Assembly (NCBI GenBank): GCA_904063045.1
Contig: CAJFCJ010000035.1
Span: 62,001 to 126,000, forward strand
Direction: 5' to 3'
Length of the DNA stretch: 64,000 nucleotides
From: Dimorphilus gyrociliatus
Taxonomy: Eukaryota; Annelida; Polychaeta; Dinophilidae
Under the pieces are notes generated by a model. The model was given only the letters and a program-made list of their open reading frames with translations, was not told where the DNA came from and did no database searches. The position numbers and the translations under genes were made by a program. Numbering within the stretch: position 1 is the first letter of the stretch; every line of letters starts with the position of its first letter. Positions 36,401 to 48,284 of this stretch are shown piece after piece.

Positions 36401-39018
36401 TATTCTACAACCTTTTTTGTGCTTTAATCAGATGGTTATAGTTGTAATTTTCGAGATGGGTATTGTTCCTACAAGTCTATAGATATTGATCAATCAAACT
36501 ATCATTGGACTAGGAAATCTTATGAAACTTGTATACCTAACTCATACGCTTTAGCTGTATCGAGTGAATATGGTAATTATGGAAAAGTTGCGTTAATTGC
36601 TTCTAAGTTATTTCGAAATATTGGTGATAAATGTCTAACTGTTGAACATTTCACTAACAAAAAAAGTGATGATAGCATTTTTTCGGTAAAGACAAAAAAA
36701 TTAAAAAAAATTTTTTTTTTCAAATAAAAAACCCGTTAAAAAATTTCAGGTTTCTTTCATATTGGAAAATGGAATAAATTATTTAGTTGGTTCTTTTAAA
36801 TATACTTCTGATGGATTAATTTCAAATACTAAAAGAAAGGATACTTTCTATAATCTTCCTTCAGAACCATTCCAGATACTTTTCAAGTATATAAATAGTG
36901 ATTTAGAACAACAAACTGTATATATTACAGGAGTTGAAATCATTGATTGTGCAAAAGATAGTATTGCAATTCCTGGTAATTTATTAATAAATAATTTTAA
37001 TATCTTAAATTTATTAATTTTAATATTTTTAGTAAATGAATTTAATTGTGATTTCAATTATAATTTATGTAATTATAAATTTAGTAATAAATTGGAAAGT
37101 ACTTTTCAGTGGTATCACAGTTATTTGGGTAAATATTGTTAAAATAAAAATATAGATATGTATTTTACAATCTTTTCTTTTTAGGTGGATACCTCTCACT
37201 ATACTCTTTTTTTGGATATGATGATAATGCAATTATAACATCACCAAATTTTACTAAAGATCTTATTTATAAATATCAATATTTCACATTCAGTTTTTTT
37301 CAAGACGTATCACCAACATTAAAAACCCATGAAGATATGGATATGATAACAGTTTTCAAGAATTTCAATAATAAAAAAAGTACAAGGTATTGTTGTTATT
37401 TTTTTTTTTGGTCTATGTTAAACACTAATCTCTTATCCCTTTATCTCGCTTTCTCTCTCAGTATTAGATTTAAACCTGCTACGAATTGTCGACAACGTCA
37501 ATTTATTGAATTAGAACCAGATTTAAAGAATGTAACATTGAATAATATTATTATATATTCAAATGTTATCTCTTTGTTTTTCTTTCCCAGTTGATTTTTG
37601 AAGTCTATAACTATAATTTAACAACAGACATTTATCTTGATGACTTTGGACTATCAAATTTAAAACCGGAAGTTGTAGATTTATCAAATGGTAACAGTTT
37701 GTTTTTTTTTTGTTTGTTTGTTTTTAAATTATAAAGTGTATTTTTTGAAGATTTAAACAAAGAGTTATATTGTTATTTCAATAAAGAATATTGTTACATC
37801 AATGACTTCTACAGTTGGAGAAGAGTTTTTCAACCTGCCTGTTTGTTTGTTTGTTTTTTTTTTTTAAATATTTTAATTATATTTCTTTTTCAAAGGTAAG
37901 TTTTTTGTGTCAAAAACATTTGCAAGTGCAACATTAAATGTTACAATCAATAATTATGGAGACTTTTGCATCTCATTCCAATATATGGTATCACTGAAAA
38001 ATCCAAAATTTTGTAATGTTCATTTAATGGTAAGATCTTTCTTCTTTAAAAAGAATATTAACTAATATTTATTTTTTAGATTTTTGACGATGGAAAATTA
38101 ATTGATTTTCAACAAAAAAACACCAATTCACGTATAAGAGAAATGATGGATATAAAAGGACCAACAAAAGTTTAACCTTAATTAATTCTTTTCATCCAAT
38201 AAAAACAGAATATAAATTTTTGGTTTTTGTTTTTAGATTGACTTTCAAAGTTCTTATTTTTCACAAGTTTTTGATTTTATTGCAATATATTATATTCAAA
38301 TATTGGAGGGTAAATGCCAAAATCCAACTACACAAGTAAAAAATGGTTAGTATGAAACTGACAACAGGATAACTGTTTTTTAAAAAATATATATTTCTTT
38401 AAATTATTTTGTTTTGTTTGTTTAGAAAGTAATTTGAATTGTAATTTTGAAAATGGTATGTGTGGTTATGAAATTACTAGTGGATTATATTCACCATTGA
38501 TACTTTATAAAGGTGATATTGTGAAGGGTATATTTGTTAAAAGTTAGTTCTCTCCCCCTCTCTCTCTCTCTCTTTCTTTCTCTCTCATATATATTTCTTT
38601 AAAGATACAGGTTTGATTTTAAGAAGACGACTTCCAGTTCATTATTATAACGCTCCAAGAGTAGTAAACCTTCTTTCACCTATTATCAATAATAATCTCA
38701 ATACAAAATGCTTTCAATATGAATCATATTTTTTAAATAATGGTACACTTTCAAATTTAAAAGGTATTCGTATTTATACTACAACTAATTATCGTTGGAT
38801 TTTAAGGTAAATTTGATATTTAAAATTAAAGTTTTTACAAAATAATTTTTTATTTATTTATTTTTTTTTTAAACAGTTGTACATCAACATTTAAAGATTG
38901 TTCAAAATTGGAAATTTCAAAAGATACTATACAGATTAGATTGAACTTTGATGAAATTTCTTTGGATAATGAACAATTGATTTTTGATAATTTTACCTTG
39001 AAAAATCATCCTTGTTAA
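30470..39018 (+). CDS. Giant type II membrane protein with SEA and MAM domains
   Basis: 37 exons: 30470-30487, 30550-30718, 30784-30819, 30891-31493, 31564-31847, 31925-32033, 32088-32189, 32244-32424, 32493-32556, 32625-32715, 32780-33471, 33532-33666, 33721-33814, 33875-33985, 34049-34314, 34386-34479, 34539-35108, 35176-35309, 35377-35517, 35568-35658, 35738-35830, 35891-36071, 36133-36196, 36265-36373, 36432-36685, 36750-36975, 37033-37128, 37185-37386, 37462-37564, 37591-37690, 37751-37840, 37896-38029, 38080-38169, 38237-38345, 38426-38527, 38605-38806, 38877-39018. The total is 6282 nt, 2093 residues, all phases closed. A short cytosolic tail is followed by a TM (VIIFLISFTILAIIGSGVAL), then SEA1-MAM-MAM, SEA2-MAM-MAM, SEA3-MAM-MAM and about four more MAM-like domains. 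SEA cleavage sites: PGSIKA and RGSIIA are present; SEA3 has lost the G-S pair. MAM starts repeat as C-N-F/C-x-F-C. No protease domain. Likely an adhesive or mucin-like surface protein. Confidence 0.85.
30550..30718 (+). other. Signal-anchor exon of the SEA-MAM protein
   Basis: Encodes a lysine-rich cytosolic segment (SLKTNKNKKKISNCK) directly before a 20-residue hydrophobic helix, with the long remainder on the other side. Positive residues before the helix and no cleavage site predict a type II (N-in) anchor. Confidence 0.75.
38547..38586. repeat. (CT)n microsatellite within an intron
   Basis: CT-rich run between exons 35 and 36 of the SEA-MAM gene. It makes this intron's T/C-rich acceptor region unusually regular. 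Confidence 0.7.
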
Positions 39019-39649
39019 TCAATGATTAAAACAAATATTTTTATCTTCTTTATATAAGCCTATTTTTTCATATAAAATACAAAAGTAAGAAAACAGATTA
39101 TTGAATGCTCGAATAATGAAATTATGATATAAAAGTTCAATTTAAACAATTGACATCATCATCATCACCACAAGGAAGATATACAAATTTTGACAATAAT
39201 ATTTGCTCCTTGCATTACAAGTTCAGCAGTCTGTTCATTAAAGTCTAAACTATTTTCTGCAAGACATGAATATTTGTCTTTAGTTGAAGTTTTTTTGTTT
39301 AACATATTTTCCTCCAGAGAGAGGCATGACTGTTAGTAGTGTATATCAGTAAATGAATGAGAGTGATGTAACTGGATAACAGTGGTAATAATTTCCCCCC
39401 CCCCAACACCAATGGTGTGTTTTCTCTCAATTATAGCCATTTTCTCCCAGTCCCCTCAGTTTGCTTCTTCCTTTGTGATTACTTAATAATTCCTTTAGTT
39501 GCTAATTTCTGTCTGATAGATATATTATTAATAACATTTTAGGTAGAGCTTTGAATAATAGATAACTGAACAAATATTCAATCTTCCATTTATATGAACA
39601 AGGTATAAACATTTTTTTAAAATCACCTAAGTTTTCCTCTACATAGAGC

Positions 39650-39865
39650 TTTTAGGGGTCGACAGGAAATGTCCACAGATGAGAAATTTCAAGACTAGAT
39701 TTTGGATTAAAAAATGGTTAGGAAGAAGAAGACAGCAACTGATTTGTACTTAGGAGGGTCTCCTCCAAAGGCTAGGGGTAATGGAAAAAGTTAGACACAA
39801 CCAAGGGCTGGGTTAGGGTTAGGGTAAAAGCACTGATTTGTGGACATTTTCTGTCGCATCCTGAA
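39650..39865. repeat. Dispersed repeat with TTAGGG-like core, longer copy
   Basis: The right half (39771-39862) matches 6299-6399. The left half (GTCGACAGGAAATG, GAGAAATTTCA, GGTTAGGAAGAAGAAGA) matches 45335-45415. So the family unit is at least 200 bases and the other copies are partial. It abuts the Cys-rich relic without a gap. Confidence 0.65.
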
Positions 39866-40327
39866 AATTGTCTGTTTGATGGAAAATCTATGGTTTGTGA
39901 TAAGTGTGCAGATTAGTTTTATATAAATGGAAATAATTGTGGAAAATGTCCATTGCACTGTAGTGAATGCTCTTATAATAAGAGATATGAATGTTCAAAT
40001 ACGAATGGCCAATGTATAATTTGCCCATCCAATTGTAAAACATGCATTGCTCACTCTGAAAGAAAAGCAATCTGCACAGAGTGTGAATCAAACCAACACT
40101 CCCTTCAAAGTGATGGAATCTGTAGGCTTTGCTCTAATGTTACTTTTGCAAATTGCAAAACCTGCACTTCCGAATCAAGTTTGCTGAAAGAAAAATGTCT
40201 TACTTGTAGTGCTAGCTTTGTTCTGAAAGATGATGAATCAGAATGTGTTTCATGTCCTATTGCTGGCTCTGGATTATGTGCTCATGTTAGTGAATGTTTA
40301 AAATGTAAAAAAAATAAAGCATCTTAG
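39866..40327 (+). pseudogene. Furin-like Cys-rich relic, second copy, one in-frame stop
   Basis: From 39866: NCLFDGKSMVCDKCAD, TAG, FYINGNNCGKCPLHC, then CPSNCKTCIAHS, CRLCSNVTFANCKTC, CVSCPIAGSGLC, ending at a stop at 40325. The in-frame TAG sits inside an otherwise continuous Cys-rich frame. The left edge starts abruptly at the dispersed repeat, so the N-terminus was lost. A sister of the 21.1-21.77 kb relic; both are probably dead copies of a gene located elsewhere. Confidence 0.6.
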
Positions 40328-40993
40328 GATAAATACTAGTTCAATCCAACGCAATTTTTGCTACACCTATCACTTTGTTGATATTAACACTAATCATTCT
40401 ATGAATTTATCAGATTACAAATAGAACTAATGAATGGGACAGAAATTTTTCTGTTAAATACATTGATTGTTGATTATCTAAATTACAAGATGATAGACTA
40501 ATCAGTTCAATTTTGATGCATGATAAGTTCTGACCATCACAAATTGATTTAAATCCATTTCCTAGATTATCCTTTGAAGATAAATCTATATGTTTTATGA
40601 TTTATATATGAATGTAAGGAGTGTCTTTCCTATGAAATTGTTTAGCTTTCTATATATGAATATTGAATTTTGTGTAAAAAAGAGTAAAAAGTTGATTTTA
40701 GTTAAATGTTTAAAATTTTTGAATATTCTAAAAGAATAAGAATTTTCATAAAATCAATAAAAAGAAAATAAGAAGGTGAGAAAAATATTTAATTTTTAGA
40801 AAGTTATTAAAATATTTTCTTAATTAAAAACATGACAATAAAACTGGAGATAAATTTCTTTTCATTTAAAACAAATGTAATTGAAAGACAAATGTGATTA
40901 AAGATAAATATTAAACAATTCTTTATGGGCAAAATCAAGAAAATAGAGAATGATTTCAACAGAATCACTATTAACAATTATAGTTTTATTTAC
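40328..40993. other. A+T-rich spacer
   Basis: No gene seen. It presumably includes the promoter of the following secreted-protein relic. Confidence 0.4.
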
Positions 40994-41781
40994 ATGTTAA
41001 AGTTGATAGTTGTGTTTTTAACATATTTTCCAACTACTGTTAAAACAGTTGAATATTTCAATGGAATAACTGTTTATGACATTTTCAAAGAAACTAATGA
41101 ATTTGTTGTTGGCAGTCTCTTTATTAAAAGAGCCAATACAAGCCAGAAATATCCTATTATCTATGCTGAATTTGACCCTGTTGATTATATAAATCCATTC
41201 TTTCATGGGGACACCTTTGAAAAATCTTTGCAAAAAATATGGATACGATACTTTCTATTATTTTGCCAGAAGTGCAAAAACTGAAAAGAAAGTTTGCTGC
41301 TATTGGTTTGTAAGAAACAATGTATCAGAATTTGAGGTTCAAAAATACAGTGCATGTTCCGGAAGTGTTTTAAAGTGCTTTAAAAATACTATTCTACATT
41401 GTCAGCTTATTTCAATTTTGTTTGCAGTCTGTAAACCAAAACTTGAAAATGGTTTGTAAAATTCAAACAAAATTAATCTCTTTCACTAATAATAGTTCTA
41501 TTATTAAAGTTCTACATAAATACAATATTTTGCATGTAAATTTTTCCATTCAAGTTTACGAAGAAGACGAATTTTCAATTATTGGAAAAGTTTTTGTTCA
41601 AGTAAAAAATGAAAGTTTCCTAAGAGTTTTACAGTACAATGACAATCCTCTTTCGCTCACAAATACAATTTGTAAATTTCTTGGATACGATGATTATCAT
41701 TCTTACTCAATGTATTCAAAATTCAAAAATTCAAGTAATTTTACAGCAATAATTACAAGTGCATATTTTGAAAATCTGTAA
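40994..41781 (+). pseudogene. Secreted SRCR-like protein, frame-broken
   Basis: The ATG at 40994 begins a signal peptide (LKLIVVFLTYFPTTVKT). Near 41200 the reading must shift by one base to continue into NLCKKYGYDTFYYFA. A likely intron ends at TTTGCAG (about 41430), and the last frame contains GKVFVQVKNESFL then ICKFLGYDDYHSY. The repeated [LI]CK-x2-GYD block about 20 residues after a G-x-V-x-V strand is how scavenger-receptor Cys-rich domains are laid out, though few cysteines remain. One clear frame break argues for a pseudogene. The family call is tentative. Confidence 0.4.
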
Positions 41782-41997
41782 ATGTTTTTCTTTTTTTTTA
41801 AACCGATTTCGAATAAACTCAACAATTAATCCTTTTAACTATTTCAAGAGTTTCAAGGAATCATGTGACTTATCGAGAAACGTATATAAAGTGTTTTAAA
41901 CGAAATGAGTCATGTTCGTAAACATACATTGTCATATATGATTTCTCCCCGTATAATTTGTTTCTCCTCTGTTTAGATTATTTTGTAGCCTTGCAAT

Positions 41998-42532
41998 ATG
42001 AAGACTATCATTTGTACTTTAAAACTAATAGTACAATTTTTCCCCATCTTCATTAATGAATACAAACATTACCATCGATATCTTTGTGAAAAATCTCAAT
42101 TTATTACAGAAATAATTAATTATTTAACTGACGGCGATGATGTCATTTTAATGGGCAAAAATGAAACAAAACATTTCATCAAATTTAAATGGGAATTGTA
42201 CCAAAAGAAACTTTATGTAAATGATGATTTGAAAGGTTTTTATCATACAAAATTCAATAAAACCAATACTCGCATACCCTAATAATAATATAGAATTTGA
42301 GGTGAAGCCAACTGGAAATGCTAAAAATTTGCCTTTTGAAATAAAAACAATAGGAAATAGTCATTCTGAATATTTCCTTAATTCAAAAACTTATGGTCTA
42401 ATATATCCATTGGTAGAAAGTGATACAAACTTTGAGATGTTTTGCAATTCTCAGTGCCAAAAAGTTTCAAAAATCAATGATTTATTTAGTTGTTTCAAGA
42501 CAAGTATAAAATCTGATGTATATATTCTATAG
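41998..42532 (+). pseudogene. Secreted protein of unknown family, one frameshift
   Basis: The ATG at 41998 opens a signal-peptide-like N-terminus (KTIICTLKLIVQFFPIF). The frame stops at about 42282, but a neighbouring frame, open across 42265-42530, continues seamlessly (NNNIEFEVKPTGNAKNL ... CNSQCQKVSKINDLFSCF). No splice pair explains the switch, so I read a one-base shift near 42265. No recognised domain. Possibly related in type to the preceding signal-peptide relic. Confidence 0.35.
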
Positions 42533-42544
42533 GCTAAAAGTTTT

Positions 42545-43368
42545 AATATAGGCTAAAAAAAGGGCAACAGCAACAGTTTTAGCAATGGTACCATCATCAG
42601 TAGGCAACATCTTGAAATATAAGAAACTAAAACAAGACAATAGGGGCAGTCCAAAGAAGGTTTCTGACAGAGATAGCCAGTATGAAAAGGATTGTGAAGA
42701 AACTGAAAGGTAACAAGCAAAGAGTGACAGCAGCAAAGATATTAAAGGAATTAGAAATAGATGTAAGCATAAGAACAATACAGAGGGAGCTGAAAAGACA
42801 AAATTTCAAGTATAAAAGAGTCAGACAAAGAACTGATCTCACCTCCAAAGATTGCAAATGGAGAAAAGAATACTGCCTCAAAATTATTAGAGAAAATATA
42901 GACTGGTCTAGGGTTATTTTTACTGATGACGCTAGGTTTTCGCTAAGTGGACCCGATGACTTTAGGACTTGGACCAGCAATAGTGAAAAGGATTTCAGGG
43001 TGACGAAAAATATGGGGAGAGGTGGAGTATTGGTGCAGGGGTTGATAACCTCTGATGGTGTATTTGAAGCCTGGAGGATAAGGAGAAGGCTAAATGCAGA
43101 AAACCATAGCTCCTTCATTGTGGAAGATGTTCTGCCTGTGATAGAAGAAATTGAGGCAAAAATGGGCAGGCAGAACATCTTCCAGCAAGACAATGCTGGC
43201 TGTCACACTGCAAGGAAAACAAAAAGAGCCCTTAAAAACAACAATATTACACCCATTGATTGGCCAGCAAGGAGCCCTGATCTCAGCCCAACATTTAACA
43301 ATTTAATGTTGTTTCAAAAAATCATGTTACGAGGCGAAATAAGAAAAAAAATCAGAAAACTATGGTAA
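42545..43368 (+). pseudogene. Tc1-like transposase relic
   Basis: First frame: VPSSVGNILKYKKLKQDNRG SPKKVSDRDSQ, the paired-type HTH and GRPRK-like hinge. A shift near 42680 moves to the frame beginning MKRIVKKLKGNKQRVTA, which runs through FTDDARFS (first Asp of the DDE triad), FQQDNAGCHTA (second Asp) and WPARSPDLSP. Sequence diverges right after DLSP, so the final acidic catalytic residue of the IENLW block is missing. No terminal inverted repeats found. Inactive. Confidence 0.85.
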
Positions 43369-43653
43369 TTTCTATAAAAAAAATATGTAAAAACGTACCT
43401 AACTGCCATTTTAAAGAAATTTATATAAAATTGCAAGTTTAACCTATTATTAAACACTAAAAAAATAAAAAAAATAATCTTTTTTCATCATGAAAAAAAT
43501 TTTTAATATTTTTCCTATCAAAATTTGAGGTGTTCCAAAATACATGTCGTTTATTTCATATAAAAGATATACAGTATAACAGTATATGCTGTGTATAAAT
43601 TATATTGTATGAGCCCCAATTTACGTTTTTGTTTTTCTTTTCATTATCTGCAG

Positions 43654-44157
43654 CGTTATCATGGAGAGTCACCTTATTGTTTTACAATTTTTATTCAAAG
43701 TAGAAAAACAGATGGTTGGATAGTTTCATTTCTCCTTTTTGGAGTTATTAACCCTCTAATGAGCAGTTCTTTTTTGTTTATGTATATTCATATCATTTTT
43801 ATTGTTAAAAAGTCATCAAAAGAACTTCACCAAGTAAATAGAAAAGATAAAAGAGAGAGAAGTGTTAAATTGAGTATCTTTATCCTTTCTGGATCGAACT
43901 TAGTCATTTGGTTACCAACTTCATTCTTGAGTTATTACAACATTCATATATAACTTTGACTTAATGAACATAATCTTTTTTCCATACCAGCTTTTGCTGC
44001 TCTACTTTGGGATATATCTTTTACAGATGAAACCTACAATTGGATAGTATTTTATATATTTTTCATCAACATGATGTTGAATTCTGTAATACTGACATCC
44101 GGTGAAATTTTACAGAGAATTGAAAATTTTAAACAAAAATTCATGGATAAAAAGTAA
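43654..44157 (+). pseudogene. Rhodopsin-like GPCR C-terminal fragment, TM5-TM7
   Basis: Exons 43654-43930 and 43991-44157 (60-base intron) keep one frame for 147 codons. They contain TM5 (WIVSFLLFGVINPLMSSSFLF), a basic third loop (KRERSVKLS), TM6 with WLP, a short third extracellular loop and TM7 without the usual NPxxY. The tail ends at TAA. A clean acceptor (ATCTGCAG) precedes the first exon, but upstream DNA is Tc1 relic, so the N-terminal exons are missing or far away. It may be a real 3' end of a gene with distant exons. Confidence 0.55.
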
Positions 44158-45439
44158 TTTTCTAATTTTCTAAGAGACTTCAATACAGATTTATGTTTTA
44201 CATTTTGAATTAAAAATAGGATTCACGTGGTTCTAAACAATACTAAATATAATCTCCAAAAAAGTATTATCAGCAAACTGTTTTTTTTTGCATTATTCAA
44301 TCATTGCAATTCTAGATAAATGTCTATGTTTCAGTTAGTTTACTGTTGGAAAATCAACAAGAGCAAAATTTATCATTTTCCCATCCCGATAACTTTCCCG
44401 CTCCTCTTAAAATAGATAAGAACTTTTACGCATCAAAGAAATACATTAAATGTTGTATCTCTATATCAACAGCTATAAATTCAATTCATAGATTTTGACT
44501 ATTTGTTTGTTAGATGTGTCTAACAGCAAAATAACAGTATTTTATGATTTTATGATACATTATGCTTTGATAATATCCCGTCTATGCCTATATTTCACAA
44601 TCACGACATTATTCTTTAGTCTACCTAAGCGTTATTCTTTAGTTATCCAAAAATTATAACATAAACTCAACACAATTTCATCAATCAGTTGTAGATAGTC
44701 CTACTTGTACAAGATATATTGACCAGATCTTTCTTCTGGTTTCTGCTACTGGGTCTTCCATTTCCTCAGTAAATGATTCTTGCCACTCATCCAGCAGTTT
44801 CTCTGCCATGACGCATCTCATCTTAATCAGACCTCTCATGTGGACGCTTCAAACCTCTCTTGGTGTGTCCCATACACCTGTAAGTTACAAGTACCTGTAA
44901 GGTAAGTATAATAAAATAGTTGGTTTTAATCTGCATTACTTTAATTTGATTTCTACAGATTCTGTTCTCTCTTAGATATCAGGGTTACAGCTAAGGGTTA
45001 GTATAACTACTATAACTATTATTTCTATATCAAGACATGCACCACTTCACATAATTATGTTGTTTTCAATAAGCTATTTGGAACCTTCAGGTTGAAAAAA
45101 TATCTGTCAAGCATTCTTTTTTGCATTATGAATGGTGATGGGGGTAATCGCAGAATGAAACAGTAATCCGTTTTCATGGGCAAATATGCTATGCCCTTGG
45201 AGAGTCTGCGCTGTGTCACACGAACACATCTAAATGGCCTCTATTGTTAGCAGTTATCTTTTCATCAATAATTCTTGTTTTGGATCGAAAATTTTTTCAA
45301 TACTTTACGCTCACCCTGTAATCACGTGAAAGGGATCGACAGAAAACGCTTACAAATGAGAAATTTCAGTAATGGATTTAGGCTTGAAAAGTGATTAGGA
45401 GAAGAATACAACTACTTGGTTGCATGAGGATATCATGCT
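44158..45439. other. Intergenic stretch, partly repeat-derived
   Basis: From about 45330 it matches the left half of the 39.65 kb dispersed repeat. The remainder shows no supported gene. Confidence 0.45.
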
Positions 45440-45660
45440 GTAGGAATTTCGGTCTTGTCCCAACCGTATTCGTCCGCAACCGCTCATTTAATATTACGCC
45501 AAAGTACTGGTCCGAATAGAACGTCAAGTTTGTCCACAAGTATCAGCAAATGAATGATATTTGTCCAAAATTTTATATCAAACTTTCAACAAAAAGCGAG
45601 TATTTCCAAATAAGATTTGTATTGAATATTCTGAGCTTTTATCTCTAAGCAAGCAGTTAG
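45440..45660 (-). repeat. LTR fragment
   Basis: Reverse complement of the LTR core region: ATTACGCCAAAGTACTGGTCC and the GTCCACAAGTAT block, then diverged LTR-like sequence. No internal element adjoins it. Confidence 0.5.
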
Positions 45661-45964
45661 TTAATTAAATATTTGAAGAATTACTTTAGAAACTGACACA
45701 AAATATTAAGATGTCTTTTAATATTGCAAAGTAGAATGTATTTTTCACAATGTATGTTCAGACTTTGAAGGAAAGTGATTAGATTTGAATTTATCTTTTT
45801 GGAACAGGTAGCCATATTGTTATCAATAATATCTTTATCTGAAGATAACAGAAACAATACACATAATTGTAAATTCATATACACTGGGAATATTTTAAAT
45901 AATAAGTACCAGTTTTTATTACAAACTGAAAATGAAAATACAGAAATATCTTATAATTCTGAAA

Positions 45965-46865
45965 ATGGCGCCTCTCTCAATACAATTTTTCATAGTTTAT
46001 ATAATATTATATTACTATTCATCAGAAGCATATATTGACAAGGAAAACAGCATAAACCCAGAAGCAGAGGGGTATAATTCTCAAAAGAATTGCTTGAAAT
46101 TGAAAAATATTCTTATAAATTATGACAATTGGTCAAATTAGTTGTTTGTTGTATTATTTGATAAAAATGTAAATGAGGTTAGAAAGATAACAAACAATTG
46201 TATTACAAAAGCAACACTTTTGTTTTGGAACAGTTATGCACATAAAACAGAAACTGTATCTATTACTAGAGTAATAAAGTAGATACAGGCAAATGCCAAT
46301 TTTGTAAGAAATATCTTGGAGTAAATTGGTATTCCTTTCCTCAATCTCATAGTTTTTGAAGAATTTGTCTTACAAATCAACTCAATTTTGGTAAATTGAT
46401 TTGTTACTGTTGTGGAAATTATTATTCAACAATACTTGGAGAAAATTTTATGACAAACAGCGATTTACTTTATGAAATATTTTGGACAAATAATATGTAC
46501 ATTCTTCCTGAGAGATCAATGAAGATCTTTGAGTCTGAATATACTAAAGATTATTTTTTATCACTTTTAAATAATCCAAAGGATTATGATGTGGAAGAAT
46601 TTTAAAATCATGTACAAATTTTTTCAGCACATGTTCTATATATTTTATCAAAATTTCAAACACCTTTATATAAGGTTATAGTCAAGGAAGTTCTATATAA
46701 ATTAAACATAAATGATTTGTTAAATGAACAATGTATTTGTTCAAAGAGATTTTCTGATGTGAAAAATCAAAAATATATACTTAAGCTCATCTGTGATCAT
46801 GTCAATCATCAAAATTGTTTGATAGAAATTTTCTAAAATTGTTAATTTTGTAAGGTAAAGTAGGT
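45965..46865 (+). pseudogene. Decayed gene with zinc-ribbon-like and RING-like parts
   Basis: From the ATG at 45965 a continuous but stop-ridden reading can be followed: a hydrophobic N-terminus, then CQFCKKYLG ... CYCCGNYYS (zinc-ribbon-like), and finally CICSKRFSDV ... LICDHVNHQNCLIEIF ... C-x2-C, a RING-finger pattern with its C-x-H-x2-H-x2-C centre. Stops at about 46139, 46360, 46603 and inside the RING tail. The RING identification rests on cysteine/histidine spacing. The rest is unrecognised. Confidence 0.4.
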
Positions 46866-47212
46866 TAAGACTACTTACCTCTCTCCATGTAATCAGCACA
46901 GAGGAATACTAGTTAAATATGACTTATCTATTGTATGATAGAGCAAATGCATGTAATACAAAGTACAGCTGTTCAAAAGTTCGTGTTTTGTGTGATAAAT
47001 AACACTGTTATCATTGTATATGCACTACCCTATGTGATATTAGGTCAATACTGCTTATCTTTATCAGTGCTATCTGCATAGGACAAAACTGGTTCAATAC
47101 TACTTGTCTATCTGTAAATGGGCAAATGATAACTGGAAGACTGAAAATAAGAAATTATGCTTATTCATAATTTTAAGAGATATAAAACCAAATACAACTG
47201 TTTATCAAGAGA

Positions 47213-47690
47213 TTGTTAAATGAAGTGAAAACTTTAGATGAATTCTTGAAAGAAACCAATAATAACAACATTTATAATGTTATGAAATTTGTTGAAGAAT
47301 ACTCTCAAATTTCTCCAAATTCTCGAAATGTCTTTGAAAATATTATTTTTTCTTCAGAAATTGTTAGAAATATGATTGATTGTAGTCAAACTGTTAAAGA
47401 TATTTTATCTTCCAATTCAGATATAAAAAGACTTGAATTGAATAATGAAAATTTGAATGATACTATATTTAAATTATTAATTGAGAAGAAAGGAGAGTTT
47501 TTAGAAGAATTACACCTTGCTGGTAGTACTCAAGTTAAGATTAGTCTCTTACTTGAACAGCTTTCAATGAGTAGAAATTTCAAAATATAATTTTAAAAAA
47601 TTGCTATATAAATAATCTAAGTGAAAATTCTGAAATGGGAGATGATGGATTTGAAATAATTTGTGAAGGACTTGTAACATCATCTCAAGT
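47213..47690 (+). pseudogene. NLR-type LRR relic
   Basis: A 125-codon open frame with a helical N-terminal part and IKRLELNNENLND then LEELHLAGSTQVK repeats. After its stop at 47590, a shifted frame continues with LKNCYINNLSEN and FEIICEGLVTSSQV, matching the next repeat. Sequence similarity ends at 47690, where a TTAGGG-like repeat starts. No NACHT exon is upstream. Confidence 0.45.
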
Positions 47691-48284
47691 TAGGGTTAGG
47701 TCTTAAGTGTTAGGGATTAGCACAATCAGTAGAGACCGGTAATCCCACAATTGCACACACGCTTGTAACCAGGATTTGGCTAAGTGTTGGTGTAGCTGTT
47801 AAGAAATTGCTATCTGAAGTAGCAGTTCCCAGCCTAAGCTATTTCTATATCTCCAACAAAACCATTTACAAATTCTCAACAAGGGCTAAGAGAACCTGCA
47901 TTTCATCAATAAATAAACACCCATAATATTCCGGGTCTATTGACCCTTTTTCGAGTGAGTAGAAAGGCCGCAGTACAATCGCCATCACACTGATTATTAA
48001 CAGGCTTGATGTGCCCACAGGTCGAATATTTGTGTTAGGTTAGGGTTAGGTTTCGGAAAGGTTATTTCTTGAAAATTTCAAAAAAGAGAAGCAGAATTCT
48101 CACATTTTAAGAGTCCCAATTAACCGCAAGACCTATCCTAACAATTAACATGATTCTTTCCACTTTATGCTTCCTGACTCTCAGTTCAGGCCTACATGAA
48201 CTGAAAAAAAGTTTAAATAAAAATCTTCTTAACCCTAGAAAGCTTAAGGTTACTGGGCTATTTTCCCCCAACCCCACTTCATCT

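Noticed and set aside
12764-44157. One GPCR gene spanning the TM3-4 piece at 12.8 kb and the TM5-7 piece at 43.7 kb
   Set aside because: Two complete unrelated genes on the same strand lie between them, and the first piece has a frameshift.
45681-46038. Overlapping open frames at 45.7-46.0 kb as separate genes
   Set aside because: They read across each other on both strands. Only the frame from 45965 leads into recognisable zinc-binding text.
21106-46865. Alternative genetic code with TAA/TAG read as Gln
   Set aside because: Both GBP-like proteins place TAA directly after their CaaX boxes, and the NACHT, SEA-MAM and DNase-like genes use ordinary stops with none inside thousands of codons.
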